Origin: Peribacillus deserti
GTDB lineage: Bacteria; Bacillota; Bacilli; Bacillales; DSM-1321
Direction of reading: 5' to 3'
Length of the DNA stretch: 64,000 bases
Assembly (NCBI RefSeq): GCF_002863585.1
Contig: NZ_PGUY01000013.1
Coordinates: 62,001 to 126,000, forward strand
This document shows positions 54,017 to 62,352 of this stretch, piece by piece. The notes under the pieces are model-generated. The model worked only from the letters and a program-made list of their open reading frames with translations. It was not told where the DNA came from and did not search any database. Every line of letters starts with the position of its first letter. Within the stretch, counting starts at the first letter, position 1. A program made the position numbers and the translations under genes.

Positions 54017-55240
54017 TTATTTTTTCAAAAGCGGTCGGTCATTCAGATACAGGGCTATATCAGGATTGTTACCCTCTAATATATCTTGTGTAATAAGCTT
54101 AGCCAGCAACTGGCTGTAGACAGTCCCATTGTCACCAAATGCGAATAGAAAATAGCTGCTGGGATACTCATCATAGACCCCTATGATAGGGAGACCGTCA
54201 CTGGTTCCGCCATAGAATGCTGCCAGGTAATATTCAGGCTCTGCCTGGATATCGGGAAATCTTCTATTCAATTCATCTATAAGTTGAGCTCTCTTATCAA
54301 CCAGCTTGCTGTCCCGGTCCCCGGATTTCGTTGTATTTTCGTCCAGACCGCCGATGATAATCCGATTATCCGCAGTTGTACGCATATAAAAGTAAGGGCG
54401 GGCTGTTTCCCAAATAAGCGTCCGGTTATACCAGCTGGAGAGATCCTTTATAGGATTTGTGGTAACGGTGTATGTACTCACAAAAGAGGTTTTCTTTTCT
54501 TGTTTAATATCAAGTCCTTCGTATCCTGCCGCAAAAATAACGTGCCGAGCATAAATGGAGTACCCGTGATTGGTGGAAATAACCATATTCTTATGCTGCT
54601 GATCATAATGACAGCCCTTCATCTCTGTATGTTCATAAATCTGGGTCCGTTTTTTTGCAGCATAATCAAATAAAGCATGGGTAAATTTAAATGGATTCAT
54701 TTCTGCATCGTTATATGAATAGATCGCGGCATCCCTGCTAAAAGGGTATTTAGCTTCAATGTCGTGTTTCTCCAAAAAATCCAGCTTAGACTGGTTTTGC
54801 TTTAAAAATTCAAACTCTTTTTTAAGCCGGGCGATGTCGTGCTTGGAACTGGCGAAATAAAGCGTATCTCTTCGGCTGAATTCTGTATCGATGTCAACAG
54901 TCTTCGAAGCTTTTTCAATTTCATTAATGGATTCTTTCAGCAGTTGTAAATGTCTGCTGATGTAATCCTCTCCAAATGTTTTAATTAAGTCGGTAAACAT
55001 TTTTTCACCTGAATATTGGATGAGTGCGGTATTTGTGCTTGTACTTCCGCTGCCTATTTTGCCTTTTTCCACTACAACTACTTTTAAAGGTGTGCCAGCA
55101 AGGTAATAAGCACACTGTGCAGCGGAGCTTCCGCCTCCAACGATTAAAACATCACATGTTAGATTCTCTTTCAAGGACTGATAAGAGGGGGCATCACGAA
55201 ACGTAGATGGCCAGTAATATTCTCCGGATTGTAAGTTCAT
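54017..55240 (-). CDS. FAD-dependent amine/D-amino-acid oxidase-type enzyme (DAO family)
   Basis: 407 residues from ATG 55240 after GGAGG. The N-terminal dinucleotide motif VLIVGGGSSAAQCAYYLAG (about 30-48) and VVVVEKGKIGSGSTSTNTALIQY place it in the DAO (PF01266) flavoenzymes such as GlpO, DadA and glycine oxidase. The C-terminal flavin segment is GGTSDGLPIIGVYDEYP and FAFGDNGTVYS. No signal peptide. The substrate cannot be told. Divergent DNA on the right carries a broken gene, and an IS110 relic sits 140 bases to its left. Confidence 0.85.
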   Translation of the reverse strand: MNLQSGEYYWPSTFRDAPSYQSLKENLTCDVLIVGGGSSAAQCAYYLAGTPLKVVVVEKGKIGSGSTSTNTALIQYSGEKMFTDLIKTFGEDYISRHLQLLKESINEIEKASKTVDIDTEFSRRDTLYFASSKHDIARLKKEFEFLKQNQSKLDFLEKHDIEAKYPFSRDAAIYSYNDAEMNPFKFTHALFDYAAKKRTQIYEHTEMKGCHYDQQHKNMVISTNHGYSIYARHVIFAAGYEGLDIKQEKKTSFVSTYTVTTNPIKDLSSWYNRTLIWETARPYFYMRTTADNRIIIGGLDENTTKSGDRDSKLVDKRAQLIDELNRRFPDIQAEPEYYLAAFYGGTSDGLPIIGVYDEYPSSYFLFAFGDNGTVYSQLLAKLITQDILEGNNPDIALYLNDRPLLKK

Positions 55241-55371
55241 TTTGAACCTCCTGCTTTAAATGATCATAATATTACTATTGCCAATCTGGAGACGGAAATT
55301 CAGAGGTCCCTTTTTATGATACTAATTTTAATTACGCTCCCTTTTTTCATCGTCAGAATTTCTTTATAGTT

Positions 55372-55827
55372 TCTTCTTTAAAGAATGCAGGAACCATTAT
55401 TCATCTGGAAGACAGCAAAGGACATACGATTGCAACGCTCGGACCTGAAAAAGAATCCCAATCAGTAAGCATCAGTTCGCCCAAGCTTAAGAAGGGTAGT
55501 ACCTATACACTGTATTCAGGTGGCTCCTCCACTGGCAGTGAAGTAAATGGAAACTATGCGGATGAAGAATATTCAGGAGGAACTAAAGTAGTAGAATTTA
55601 CAATCGAGGATTCTATTACATGGTTAAATGAAACTGGAATAACAACTCCTCCAAGCAGCGGCCCTGGCGGCGGTCACGGCGGAGGTCCAGGAGGTGACAG
55701 AGGCAGCCGTGCTGATATGTTTTCCAATCTAGAAGATGATACCAAAGCGAAGTCCCAGGAAATTATAGAGCAGGAACGCACAGGAACAATTACTAAAGAA
55801 GAGGCGCAAGCTAAACTGGCTGATTAA
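55372..55827 (+). pseudogene. C-terminal remnant of a carbohydrate-binding-domain protein
   Basis: An open frame with no start or ribosome site: KNAGTIIHLEDSKGHTIATL, SPKLKKGSTYTLYSGG, YSGGTKVVEFTIEDSITWL, then a Gly/Pro-rich linker (GPGGGHGGGPGGDRGS) and a short helix (KSQEIIEQERTGTITKEEAQ). These match, from memory, the C-terminal part of secreted Cthe_2159-type beta-helix proteins. Most of the gene (signal peptide and beta-helix) is missing, and the upstream in-frame residues do not resemble the family. Confidence 0.7.
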
Positions 55828-56559
55828 CTTCTCAAGAGATAAGGCTCAGTAATAACGAATAGTAAAAGGATTTTCAGATGGCAGCGCTGACCCTGGTATA
55901 TTTTGAGGCTCTTTGCTTTTGAAGTGAATCTAAAAAGTTAGGCGCCTTTTCTATGCAGCTATTCAGGCTTGACCCGGTATCGTATCAGGATCAGGCCTTT
56001 TACTTTGCCTTAATTTGTATGGAATAGCACTAGGGGATATATTATAATTTTTAATGTGAATTGTTGCATACTAGAAATATGTAAGTAAAGGAATTTGGAT
56101 GTTAAAAAGCAATGAGTAGGATTTTTACAATATTAAAAGAGGTCATTAAGACAGGTGGTGGGTATGAAGGATCACTTCCATCACTTAAATCCGAATATTT
56201 CCATTTATTTATAATTATTTAAGATAATGTTTATATAGGTCATAAGATATGTTTTTAATAATATGGTTTGGAATTTACCTAAACCTAGTTTAATACCCAA
56301 TTTCAGTGGTAATAAACAAACATTAAAATTATTCCATAATATTGGAAGGAGTGATAAAATAAGACAATGTTTGATATATAAGATTTACATATGACCGCAA
56401 CCTCAGCCCTATGATCTATTTCAAAGATTTGGTTCTATTAATTAAGTTATTTTATATATTTATAAAATTGGTATTTTATAATAATAATGTTGAATTCTGG
56501 TTTCTAAATAACTATAATTAGTATAACTATTCACAGAAACAGAATTGGAAGGTGACAAA
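55828..56559. other. Long AT-rich intergenic region
   Basis: About 730 bases with no supported gene. It becomes very AT-rich from 56,160 on. A 16-codon frame at 56164 (after GTGGTGGGT) is too short to call. The last 100 bases must hold the promoter of the LPNTA protein operon, but I see no clear -35/-10 pair, riboswitch or SinR operator pair. Confidence 0.5.
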
Positions 56560-57276
56560 GTGACTTTACAAAGCAAGCTAAAAAAAGGAACCCTCATCGC
56601 TGCAATGAGCCTCGGAATTACATTCATGTCAACTGCTCCTGGAACTACGGCACTTGCTGCTTCAGACAATTCAGCTCAGCAATTAGTAGATTCGTTGAAT
56701 GTGCTTAAACTGGATCATGTAGATTATCTTTACGCATATCTGCAATCAGTCAATTTATCTGGCAAGGAATACAGCCAAATCGTAAAAAATACGAATCGTG
56801 CTAATCAAATCATTAGGAATACTAATGATGTTGAAAACCTTCCAAATTCAGCAAAAGTAGAGCTTCTTCGTATTATGATGGAGAATGTTAAACTGCTTCA
56901 GCTAAAGGCTGTCGCTATTGATGATAAAGGTAAGCCGGTGGACCTTATAAACTATCGACCTGGTACTACAGGGTTAAAAATTCAATTAACTGATCTTAAT
57001 GGCAAACTTCTTGCCACTTTTGACCCGACTCTTGCGGATTTAAATGCACAAGCATTGCTTGCTAAGATTAATGCTCTTCAAGAGGCTGTAAAAGCAGTGA
57101 AAAAGATGAGCGAATCCGGCAAGTTCGTGGCGATGCCAAGTGCATCACTTCCGAATACAGCTACTGAATTACCAACAATGATAGCATTAGGCGGATTGCT
57201 AGTTGTTTTAGGCGGGGCAGCACTTGTACCTGCAGTCATCTATACAAGAAAGACTAAACAGCCTGCTGGAGCTTAA
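56560..57276 (+). CDS. LPNTA cell-wall-anchored surface protein
   Basis: 238 residues from GTG 56560 after GGAAGGTGA; an in-frame TTG at 56545 overlaps that site. Signal peptide residues 1-32 (KGTLIAAMSLGITFMSTAPG, cleavage near ALAAS). The mature part is mostly helical (QQLVDSLNVLKLDHVDYLYAY, NTNRANQIIRN) without a known domain. The C-terminus is a sorting signal: LPNTATELP, membrane helix MIALGGLLVVLGGAALVPAVI, basic tail YTRKTKQPAG. LPxTA is the motif of class D sortases, and one is encoded seven bases downstream. Confidence 0.9.
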   Translation: MTLQSKLKKGTLIAAMSLGITFMSTAPGTTALAASDNSAQQLVDSLNVLKLDHVDYLYAYLQSVNLSGKEYSQIVKNTNRANQIIRNTNDVENLPNSAKVELLRIMMENVKLLQLKAVAIDDKGKPVDLINYRPGTTGLKIQLTDLNGKLLATFDPTLADLNAQALLAKINALQEAVKAVKKMSESGKFVAMPSASLPNTATELPTMIALGGLLVVLGGAALVPAVIYTRKTKQPAGA

Positions 57277-57282
57277 TCTTCA

Positions 57283-57915
57283 ATGAAGAAAAAAAAGAAA
57301 AGAAGAAGTAAAAAATGGAGATGGGTACTCTTAGGAGTTCCCATCTCCATTATCCTGTTAGGCCTCGGGATTATTGCATACTTTGGTTTAGATTTAACGA
57401 AGCAGACCGTCATGCTTGCTCGTGCAGCTACCACAGAACATAAACCAGATTTACCGCAGAAGAAATTCGAACAAGCCTGGCCAGAGCTTCCTGCACCCGG
57501 TGAAAGCCTGGGTGAGCTTACATTTCCGTCTCTAAAATTAAACGTTCCTGTGGTTCAAGGTACTCATGATGAGGAATTGAAAAAAGGAGCAGGACATTTT
57601 GCCGGCAGTGCCTTGCCGGGACAGGGCGGACAGGTACTCCTCAGCGGTCACCGTGATACGGTATTTACTAAACTGGAACATTTGAAAAAAGGCGATAAAG
57701 TTACTTTTACAACCAAGTATGGTGACTTTGTCTATGAAGCAACGAGCTTCAAAATTGTTCCAGCCGACGATCAGACCGTTAATGTTGCGAAAAATTATGA
57801 AACCTTAACTCTTTCAACATGCTATCCATTCGATTTTATTGGGGATGCGCCTGATCGATATATTATCTACACGAAGCTTGTCTCAATGCCTGATATAGAA
57901 GTCGCAAAAAAGTAG
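57283..57915 (+). CDS. srtD: Class D sortase, intact
   Basis: 210 residues. Very basic start (MKKKKKRRSKKWRW), membrane anchor about 14-35, and a complete sortase core: GELTFPSLKLNVPVVQGTH, KKGAGHFAGSALPG, catalytic His123 (LLSGHRDTVF), Cys180 (LTLSTCYPF) and Arg192 (APDRYII). It links LPxTA proteins to peptidoglycan. Co-transcribed with its evident substrate upstream. Compared with the sortase at 24375 it shows what the active site should look like. The ribosome site is weak (GGAG at 57267-57270). Confidence 0.93.
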   Translation: MKKKKKRRSKKWRWVLLGVPISIILLGLGIIAYFGLDLTKQTVMLARAATTEHKPDLPQKKFEQAWPELPAPGESLGELTFPSLKLNVPVVQGTHDEELKKGAGHFAGSALPGQGGQVLLSGHRDTVFTKLEHLKKGDKVTFTTKYGDFVYEATSFKIVPADDQTVNVAKNYETLTLSTCYPFDFIGDAPDRYIIYTKLVSMPDIEVAKK

Positions 57916-57938
57916 CAGAAAATCTGCTATTTTTTTTG
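57913..57938 (+). terminator. Intrinsic terminator after srtD
   Basis: TAGCAGA, three A, TCTGCTA and eight T, overlapping the stop codon. Confidence 0.92.
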
Positions 57939-57978
57939 TAATTTATTAAGTAGATCTAGCGCTATAATTCTGTACGTG

Positions 57979-58015
57979 AAAAAACCACTGAAATGACATC
58001 CAGTGGTTTTTTCTT
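57979..58015. terminator. Second, symmetric terminator
   Basis: AAAAAACCACTG, loop, CAGTGGTTTTTT; A-run and T-run on the two sides, so usable on both strands, though no minus-strand gene ends here. Confidence 0.75.
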
Positions 58016-58150
58016 GTTGTCAAGCTCCAGGGTAACTCTTTTCGCAATAGTAAAAATATCGTAAATGTTTTATAAATTCAGTTAGATTTTTGGGACTTTT
58101 GTGGTATATTATTCTAGCAATTATAATATGTGGAAGGGAAACGTGAATTT

Positions 58151-60481
58151 ATGTCGTTTAAACGAAAGTTTAAGAGGATGCTGGCGACTACTGTTGCTGC
58201 CGGACTGATTTCAACTCAAATGGCTTCTCCTGCTCTAGGGGCTCAGGCCAGCAAAGCAAAACCAGCTAAAACTCCTGCTGTTCCATTTGTCATTTCTTCA
58301 CCTCTTGTCAGTATTACTAAAGGAACAAATGCTTCTGTAACTGTAGCGCCTAAAAAGGGCCATTCAGGAGCCGAAACGGTTGTGTTTCAGCTGATGAATG
58401 GGAAAAATCTTATTTCCCAGGCTGCTGTAGAGGCAGACATAAAGACTCCGCAAAAGTTTTCTGCACATTTTAACTCAAGCGATCAAAACAACTGGGTTCA
58501 AGTGTATGTGGTATCCAGCTTCAATGAAGAAACGAACCGCTTAGGCACAAGCCTTGCGACATCGGTAACAAGTGCACCTTTCAAATTGCGCATTATGGAA
58601 ACAACTGATATTCATACAAATCTATTAGCCTACGATTATTTTAAAGACGCGCCTTCTGATGCCGTTGGTTTTGCAAGAACGGCAACCTTGATCAAACAAT
58701 CAAGGAAAGAAGTGAAAAACAGCGTTCTGGTCGATAACGGCGACTTAATCCAGGGAACTCCTCTTGGAACATATAAGGCGAAAGTCAAGCCTTTGCAAAA
58801 AGGTGAAGTCCATCCTGTATATAAAGCCATGAACCAGCTTGGTTATGATATGGCTACATACGGAAACCATGAATTTAACTATGGCCTGGATTTCTTGAAT
58901 GAAGCCACGAATGATGCAAATTTCTCATATGTAAATGCGAACGTTTATGTAAAAGACAAAGATAAAAATCCGAATAATGATAAGAATAAATTTACCCCTT
59001 ATAAAATTGTTTCAAAGAAAGTCTATGACGTCAGCGGCAAATCCAAAACTGTCAAAATTGGCTATATCGGCCTTGTTACCCCACAGATTACTGACTGGGA
59101 TAAAGGCAATTTAGAAGGAAAAGTCACTACTAAAGGCATTATTGAAACAGCTAAGAAATATGTACCTCAAATGAAAAAAGCAGGGGCAGATATTGTCATT
59201 GCGCTTACTCACTCCGGCTTTAATGCGGATACAACGAACTCAGAAGATACGGTATATGGTTTAAGCAAGGTTGCAGGAATCGATGCCATCACGTTCTCAC
59301 ACACTCACAAAGTTTTCCCAACCCAAGATGACAAGACACTCGATGGTCTTTTTAAAGATGCAAAAGGAAATGTACTTCCGGGCGTAGATAATCAAAAAGG
59401 TACCATTAACGGCGTTGCAGCGGTACAAGCTGGGTACGGCGGCAATACCCTTGGGATTATCGATCTTGACGTGCAATTCGTTAAAGGCAAATGGGAGGTT
59501 TATCAGTCCCAATCTACAACTAAGGCCACTTTTAATAAAACAACAGGCGTTAAAGCACCTGATGATGCGGGTGTTGTAAAAGCTGTCCAGACAGACCATG
59601 CAGCAACCCAGAAATATGTGAACACGCCTATCGGAAAAACGACAGCACCGATTCACAGCTATTTTGCACTTGTGCAGGATGATCCATCTGTCCAGGTAGT
59701 TACAGCTGCACAGAAGTGGTATGTAGAAAACTATATCAAAAATAACCGTCCGCAGTATAAAGACCTGCCGATCCTTTCCGTAGGCGCGCCATTTAAAGCA
59801 GGACGAAACGGTGTAGAAGAATTTACCGAGATTAAACAAGGCGATTTAACGATCCGCAGCGCAGGGGATTTATATCTGTATGACAACACGTTAAAGGCTA
59901 TCAAAGTAAAAGGCTCTGTAGTCAAAGAATGGCTTGAAATGTCTGCGGGCAAGTTCAACCAGATTGATCCAGCCAAAACAACAGAACAAGCATTATTGAA
60001 TCCTGCTTTCCAGGTGTATAACTTCGATGTAATTGACGGAGTTCAATACCAGGTAGATGTAACAAAACCGGCACGTTATGATGAAAAAGGCGTTAAAATT
60101 TCTGATTCAAGCCGAATTAAAGGTTTAACGTATAACGGAAAGCCAGTCGATCCGAACCAGGACTTTGTCGTTGTGACGAATAACTACCGTGCATCAGGCG
60201 GCGGTAATTTCCCTGGAGTAAAAGGCAGCGAATATGTGGTTGATTCACCAGATGAAAACCGCCAGATTTTGATGGATTACATCTCACAGGCAAAAGAAAT
60301 TAATCCAACTGCCGACAACAACTGGTCGATTGCTCCAATTTACTCTGACGTGAATGTTACTTTTACTTCTTCACCTAAAGGCGAAGAGTACCTGACTAAA
60401 GACAGCAATATCACGTATACAGGAAAAACAGATGCTAACGGATTTGGCATTTTTAATCTAAAGCTGACTCAGCCTGAATAA
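58151..60481 (+). CDS. Secreted 5'-nucleotidase / 2',3'-cyclic-nucleotide phosphodiesterase
   Basis: 776 residues from ATG 58151 (MSFKRKFKRML), preceded by GGAAGGG. Signal peptide to about residue 31 (SPALGAQA). A short beta domain precedes the calcineurin-type metallophosphoesterase: ETTDIHTNLLAYDYF (metal Asp/His), DNGDLIQGTPLGTY, TYGNHEFNYG, IALTHSGFN and ITFSHTHKVFP. The C-terminal 5'-nucleotidase domain has SVGAPFKAGRNGVEEF, DLYLYDNTLKAIKVKGSVVKEWLE and NNYRASGGGNFPG. The layout is that of CpdB/YfkN enzymes, scavenging phosphate and nucleosides outside the cell. No sorting signal, so it is released. The BMP lipoprotein downstream may bind the nucleosides. Confidence 0.93.
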   Translation: MSFKRKFKRMLATTVAAGLISTQMASPALGAQASKAKPAKTPAVPFVISSPLVSITKGTNASVTVAPKKGHSGAETVVFQLMNGKNLISQAAVEADIKTPQKFSAHFNSSDQNNWVQVYVVSSFNEETNRLGTSLATSVTSAPFKLRIMETTDIHTNLLAYDYFKDAPSDAVGFARTATLIKQSRKEVKNSVLVDNGDLIQGTPLGTYKAKVKPLQKGEVHPVYKAMNQLGYDMATYGNHEFNYGLDFLNEATNDANFSYVNANVYVKDKDKNPNNDKNKFTPYKIVSKKVYDVSGKSKTVKIGYIGLVTPQITDWDKGNLEGKVTTKGIIETAKKYVPQMKKAGADIVIALTHSGFNADTTNSEDTVYGLSKVAGIDAITFSHTHKVFPTQDDKTLDGLFKDAKGNVLPGVDNQKGTINGVAAVQAGYGGNTLGIIDLDVQFVKGKWEVYQSQSTTKATFNKTTGVKAPDDAGVVKAVQTDHAATQKYVNTPIGKTTAPIHSYFALVQDDPSVQVVTAAQKWYVENYIKNNRPQYKDLPILSVGAPFKAGRNGVEEFTEIKQGDLTIRSAGDLYLYDNTLKAIKVKGSVVKEWLEMSAGKFNQIDPAKTTEQALLNPAFQVYNFDVIDGVQYQVDVTKPARYDEKGVKISDSSRIKGLTYNGKPVDPNQDFVVVTNNYRASGGGNFPGVKGSEYVVDSPDENRQILMDYISQAKEINPTADNNWSIAPIYSDVNVTFTSSPKGEEYLTKDSNITYTGKTDANGFGIFNLKLTQPE

Positions 60482-60522
60482 TATTAATTGAGAAGCTTCT
60501 ATTTCTTATAAAAGTCAATGGT

Positions 60523-60554
60523 GGCCCGGATGTACTATCTTCCGGGCTTTTTTT
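60523..60554 (+). terminator. Intrinsic terminator after the nucleotidase
   Basis: GGCCCGGA, loop, TCCGGGCTTTTTTT. Confidence 0.88.
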
Positions 60555-60841
60555 ATTAAATACATTTTTTAAATTTTCACCAATCCTCTATATACTTCCG
60601 TAAGAACTAAGGAGATTTTACCTTTATATGCAGGAGCGGATGAATTTGAAAAAAATTACGTATGTGAAATTTGGTTATGATTTGGTTATGGCACTTACTA
60701 TCAATAAAGAAACCCCTGAAGAAAAACCTCAGAGGTTTATGGCCTGTATTAGGATTTGGACAATATATTGTATGGAACTTATTTCTTATTGGTACAGGCA
60801 TTTCAACACCATTTTTTCACAAAGTGATATTAAATAACTTA

Positions 60842-60970
60842 TTAATAACCGCCAGCAAATGTAGCTCCAATAATAATGAGCAGAATAAATAAAACAACGA
60901 TTAAGGCAAAGCCTCCTGCAACGCCTCCGCTATAGCCTTCGCATCCGCCACCGTAGCCGCAAAATCCCAT
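60842..60970 (-). CDS. yjcZ: YjcZ-family tiny membrane protein
   Basis: 42 residues from ATG 60970 after [28 protein letters not shown] then [20 protein letters not shown] and GY. The Gly/Tyr/Cys-rich head with one membrane helix is the YjcZ/tiny-TM family found in multiple copies in Bacillus and often linked to sporulation. The hairpin AAACCCCTGA/TCAGAGGTTT at about 60710-60740 could be its terminator. Confidence 0.9.
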   Translation of the reverse strand: MGFCGYGGGCEGYSGGVAGGFALIVVLFILLIIIGATFAGGY

Positions 60971-61071
60971 AATCCAGACCCCCTTTGTCCTTTAATGATA
61001 TAGAGTATGCACTGAATTAAATGTTCGAAAGGGCAGAATAACTAGTGCTTGTACAAAAAAAGCAATATGTT

Positions 61072-61140
61072 TTATTTTTCAATATGAATGTGCTTGGCGG
61101 GCTGGCGTTTCACGAGATCGCGGGGCTTAGCCATTTCCAT
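61072..61140 (-). CDS. Candidate 22-residue basic small protein
   Basis: Minus strand, ATG 61140, with GGAGTAAG ending ten bases before it. The peptide is MEMAKPRDLVKRQPAKHIHI then EK. GC content is clearly higher than the flanks, codons look used, and it lies 100 bases upstream of yjcZ on the same strand. I do not recognise it. It may be a conserved spore-type or regulatory small protein, or chance. Confidence 0.35.
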   Translation of the reverse strand: MEMAKPRDLVKRQPAKHIHIEK

Positions 61141-61276
61141 GGTTTTTCTTACTCCAGAAATTGTTGTTCTAACAATGTGGGTGCAGTTCAAAAAAAGCCT
61201 GCATTTTCTCTTAGCAATTAGCTGCAATTTTTTATCTGTTTAATAGAAAGTTAATTCTGAATATAGTCCTGGCTAT

Positions 61277-61303
61277 TAAGATTTATAGGACTGGAGCCGT
61301 AAT
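61277..61303 (+). promoter_or_regulatory. Possible sigma-D promoter of the BMP-MCP operon
   Basis: TAAG (61277-61280), 15 bases, GCCGTAAT (61296-61303) against TAAA-N15-GCCGATAT. The match is weaker than the others, but the downstream chemoreceptor makes sigma-D control sensible. Confidence 0.5.
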
Positions 61304-61344
61304 AAAGACTACTCCATAATTTTTAAAATAAGGAATGATTGAGT

Positions 61345-62328
61345 TTGAGAAAAGTTTTAGTTTTTATATGGCTGAGTTTACTGCTTATTGCAGGATGCGG
61401 ATGTTCGTTACAATCTGCATCTTCGGTGGATGCTGAAAAACCGGTCAGGATCGGAATTATGCTGTCTGATGCCGGATTAGGTGATCAATCCTTCTCGGAT
61501 GCAGGCTTTAAGGGACTTGAGGAAGCACGTGATGAATTGAACATATCGTTTGATTATAGAGAAATTAAAGATGCAAAAACCTATGAAAAGAGACTTGAGG
61601 AGCTTGTCAATCAAGGAAATGATGTGGTTATCGGTCTCGGGTTTTCGATGCAGGAAGCGATTGAAACCGTTGCAAAAAAGTTTCCAGATCAGACCTTTTT
61701 ATTGATAGACTCCGAATCAGAACTGCCCAATGTGCATTCCGTAACCTTTAAAGAAGAGGAAGGCTCGTATTTAATAGGTGTGATAGCTGGGATGAAGACA
61801 AAGAGCCATGTTGTCGGGTTCGTAGGCGGAGTAGATGTGCCGCTGATCAGAAAGTTTGAAAAGGGCTTTACAGAGGGCGTCAAGAAAGTGAATCCAAAAG
61901 CCAAAGTCATCTCCACATTTGCTGGCAGCTTTGACGACGACAAGAAGGGTATGCAGATCGCCAAGTATATGATTAAGCAAAAAGCTGATTATATATATCC
62001 AGCTGCCGGTTTTACTGGCGTTGGCGTACTGAATGAAGCGCAAAAATCCGGCATATATACATTCGGGGTGGATTCTGACCAATTTTATCTGGCTGAGAAA
62101 GCGGTTGTCACTTCGATGCTGAAACGTGTTGACGTTGCAGTTTATAATATTGCCAAAGAGCTCGTGAAGACAGGAAAGCTATCGGAAAAGAAGACTCAGC
62201 TTGGAATAAAGGAAGAAGGAATAGACACTGCACCCATTCGTGTCATTACCCTTACTTCTGCAGAAACGGACAAATTAAACGAATTTCGTAGACATATATC
62301 AGAAGGCACCATTCAAATTCAGCCTTAA
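61345..62328 (+). CDS. BMP/PnrA-family nucleoside-binding lipoprotein
   Basis: 327 residues from TTG 61345 (MRKVLVFIWLSLLLIAGCGC); AAGGA is ten bases before it, while the in-frame TTG at 61339 is only four away. Lipobox LIAGC gives a lipidated Cys. The BMP fold follows: VRIGIMLSDAGLGDQSFSDAGFKGL, NDVVIGLGFSMQEAIETVA, HSVTFKEEEGSYLIGVIAGM, FVGGVDVPLIRKFEKGFTEG, DYIYPAAGFTGVGVLNEAQ. Relatives bind purine nucleosides; Med of B. subtilis is a member. No ABC permease is nearby; instead a chemoreceptor gene follows after 24 bases, so this protein may sense rather than transport. Confidence 0.9.
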   Translation: MRKVLVFIWLSLLLIAGCGCSLQSASSVDAEKPVRIGIMLSDAGLGDQSFSDAGFKGLEEARDELNISFDYREIKDAKTYEKRLEELVNQGNDVVIGLGFSMQEAIETVAKKFPDQTFLLIDSESELPNVHSVTFKEEEGSYLIGVIAGMKTKSHVVGFVGGVDVPLIRKFEKGFTEGVKKVNPKAKVISTFAGSFDDDKKGMQIAKYMIKQKADYIYPAAGFTGVGVLNEAQKSGIYTFGVDSDQFYLAEKAVVTSMLKRVDVAVYNIAKELVKTGKLSEKKTQLGIKEEGIDTAPIRVITLTSAETDKLNEFRRHISEGTIQIQP

Positions 62329-62352
62329 ACTCAGAAAGGGGTCAAATACAGC

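Noticed and set aside
56164-56214. 16-codon ORF after GTGGTGGGT
   Set aside because: Too short to judge, composition like its AT-rich surroundings, and no conserved feature recognised.
56420-56450. SinR operator before the LPNTA gene
   Set aside because: Only a single GTTCTAT near 56432, without an inverted partner, unlike the clear operators at 25348-25511.
60628-60837. 69-residue ORF (+) between the nucleotidase and yjcZ
   Set aside because: The start region is weak, the sequence contains the likely yjcZ terminator hairpin, and the peptide has no family character.
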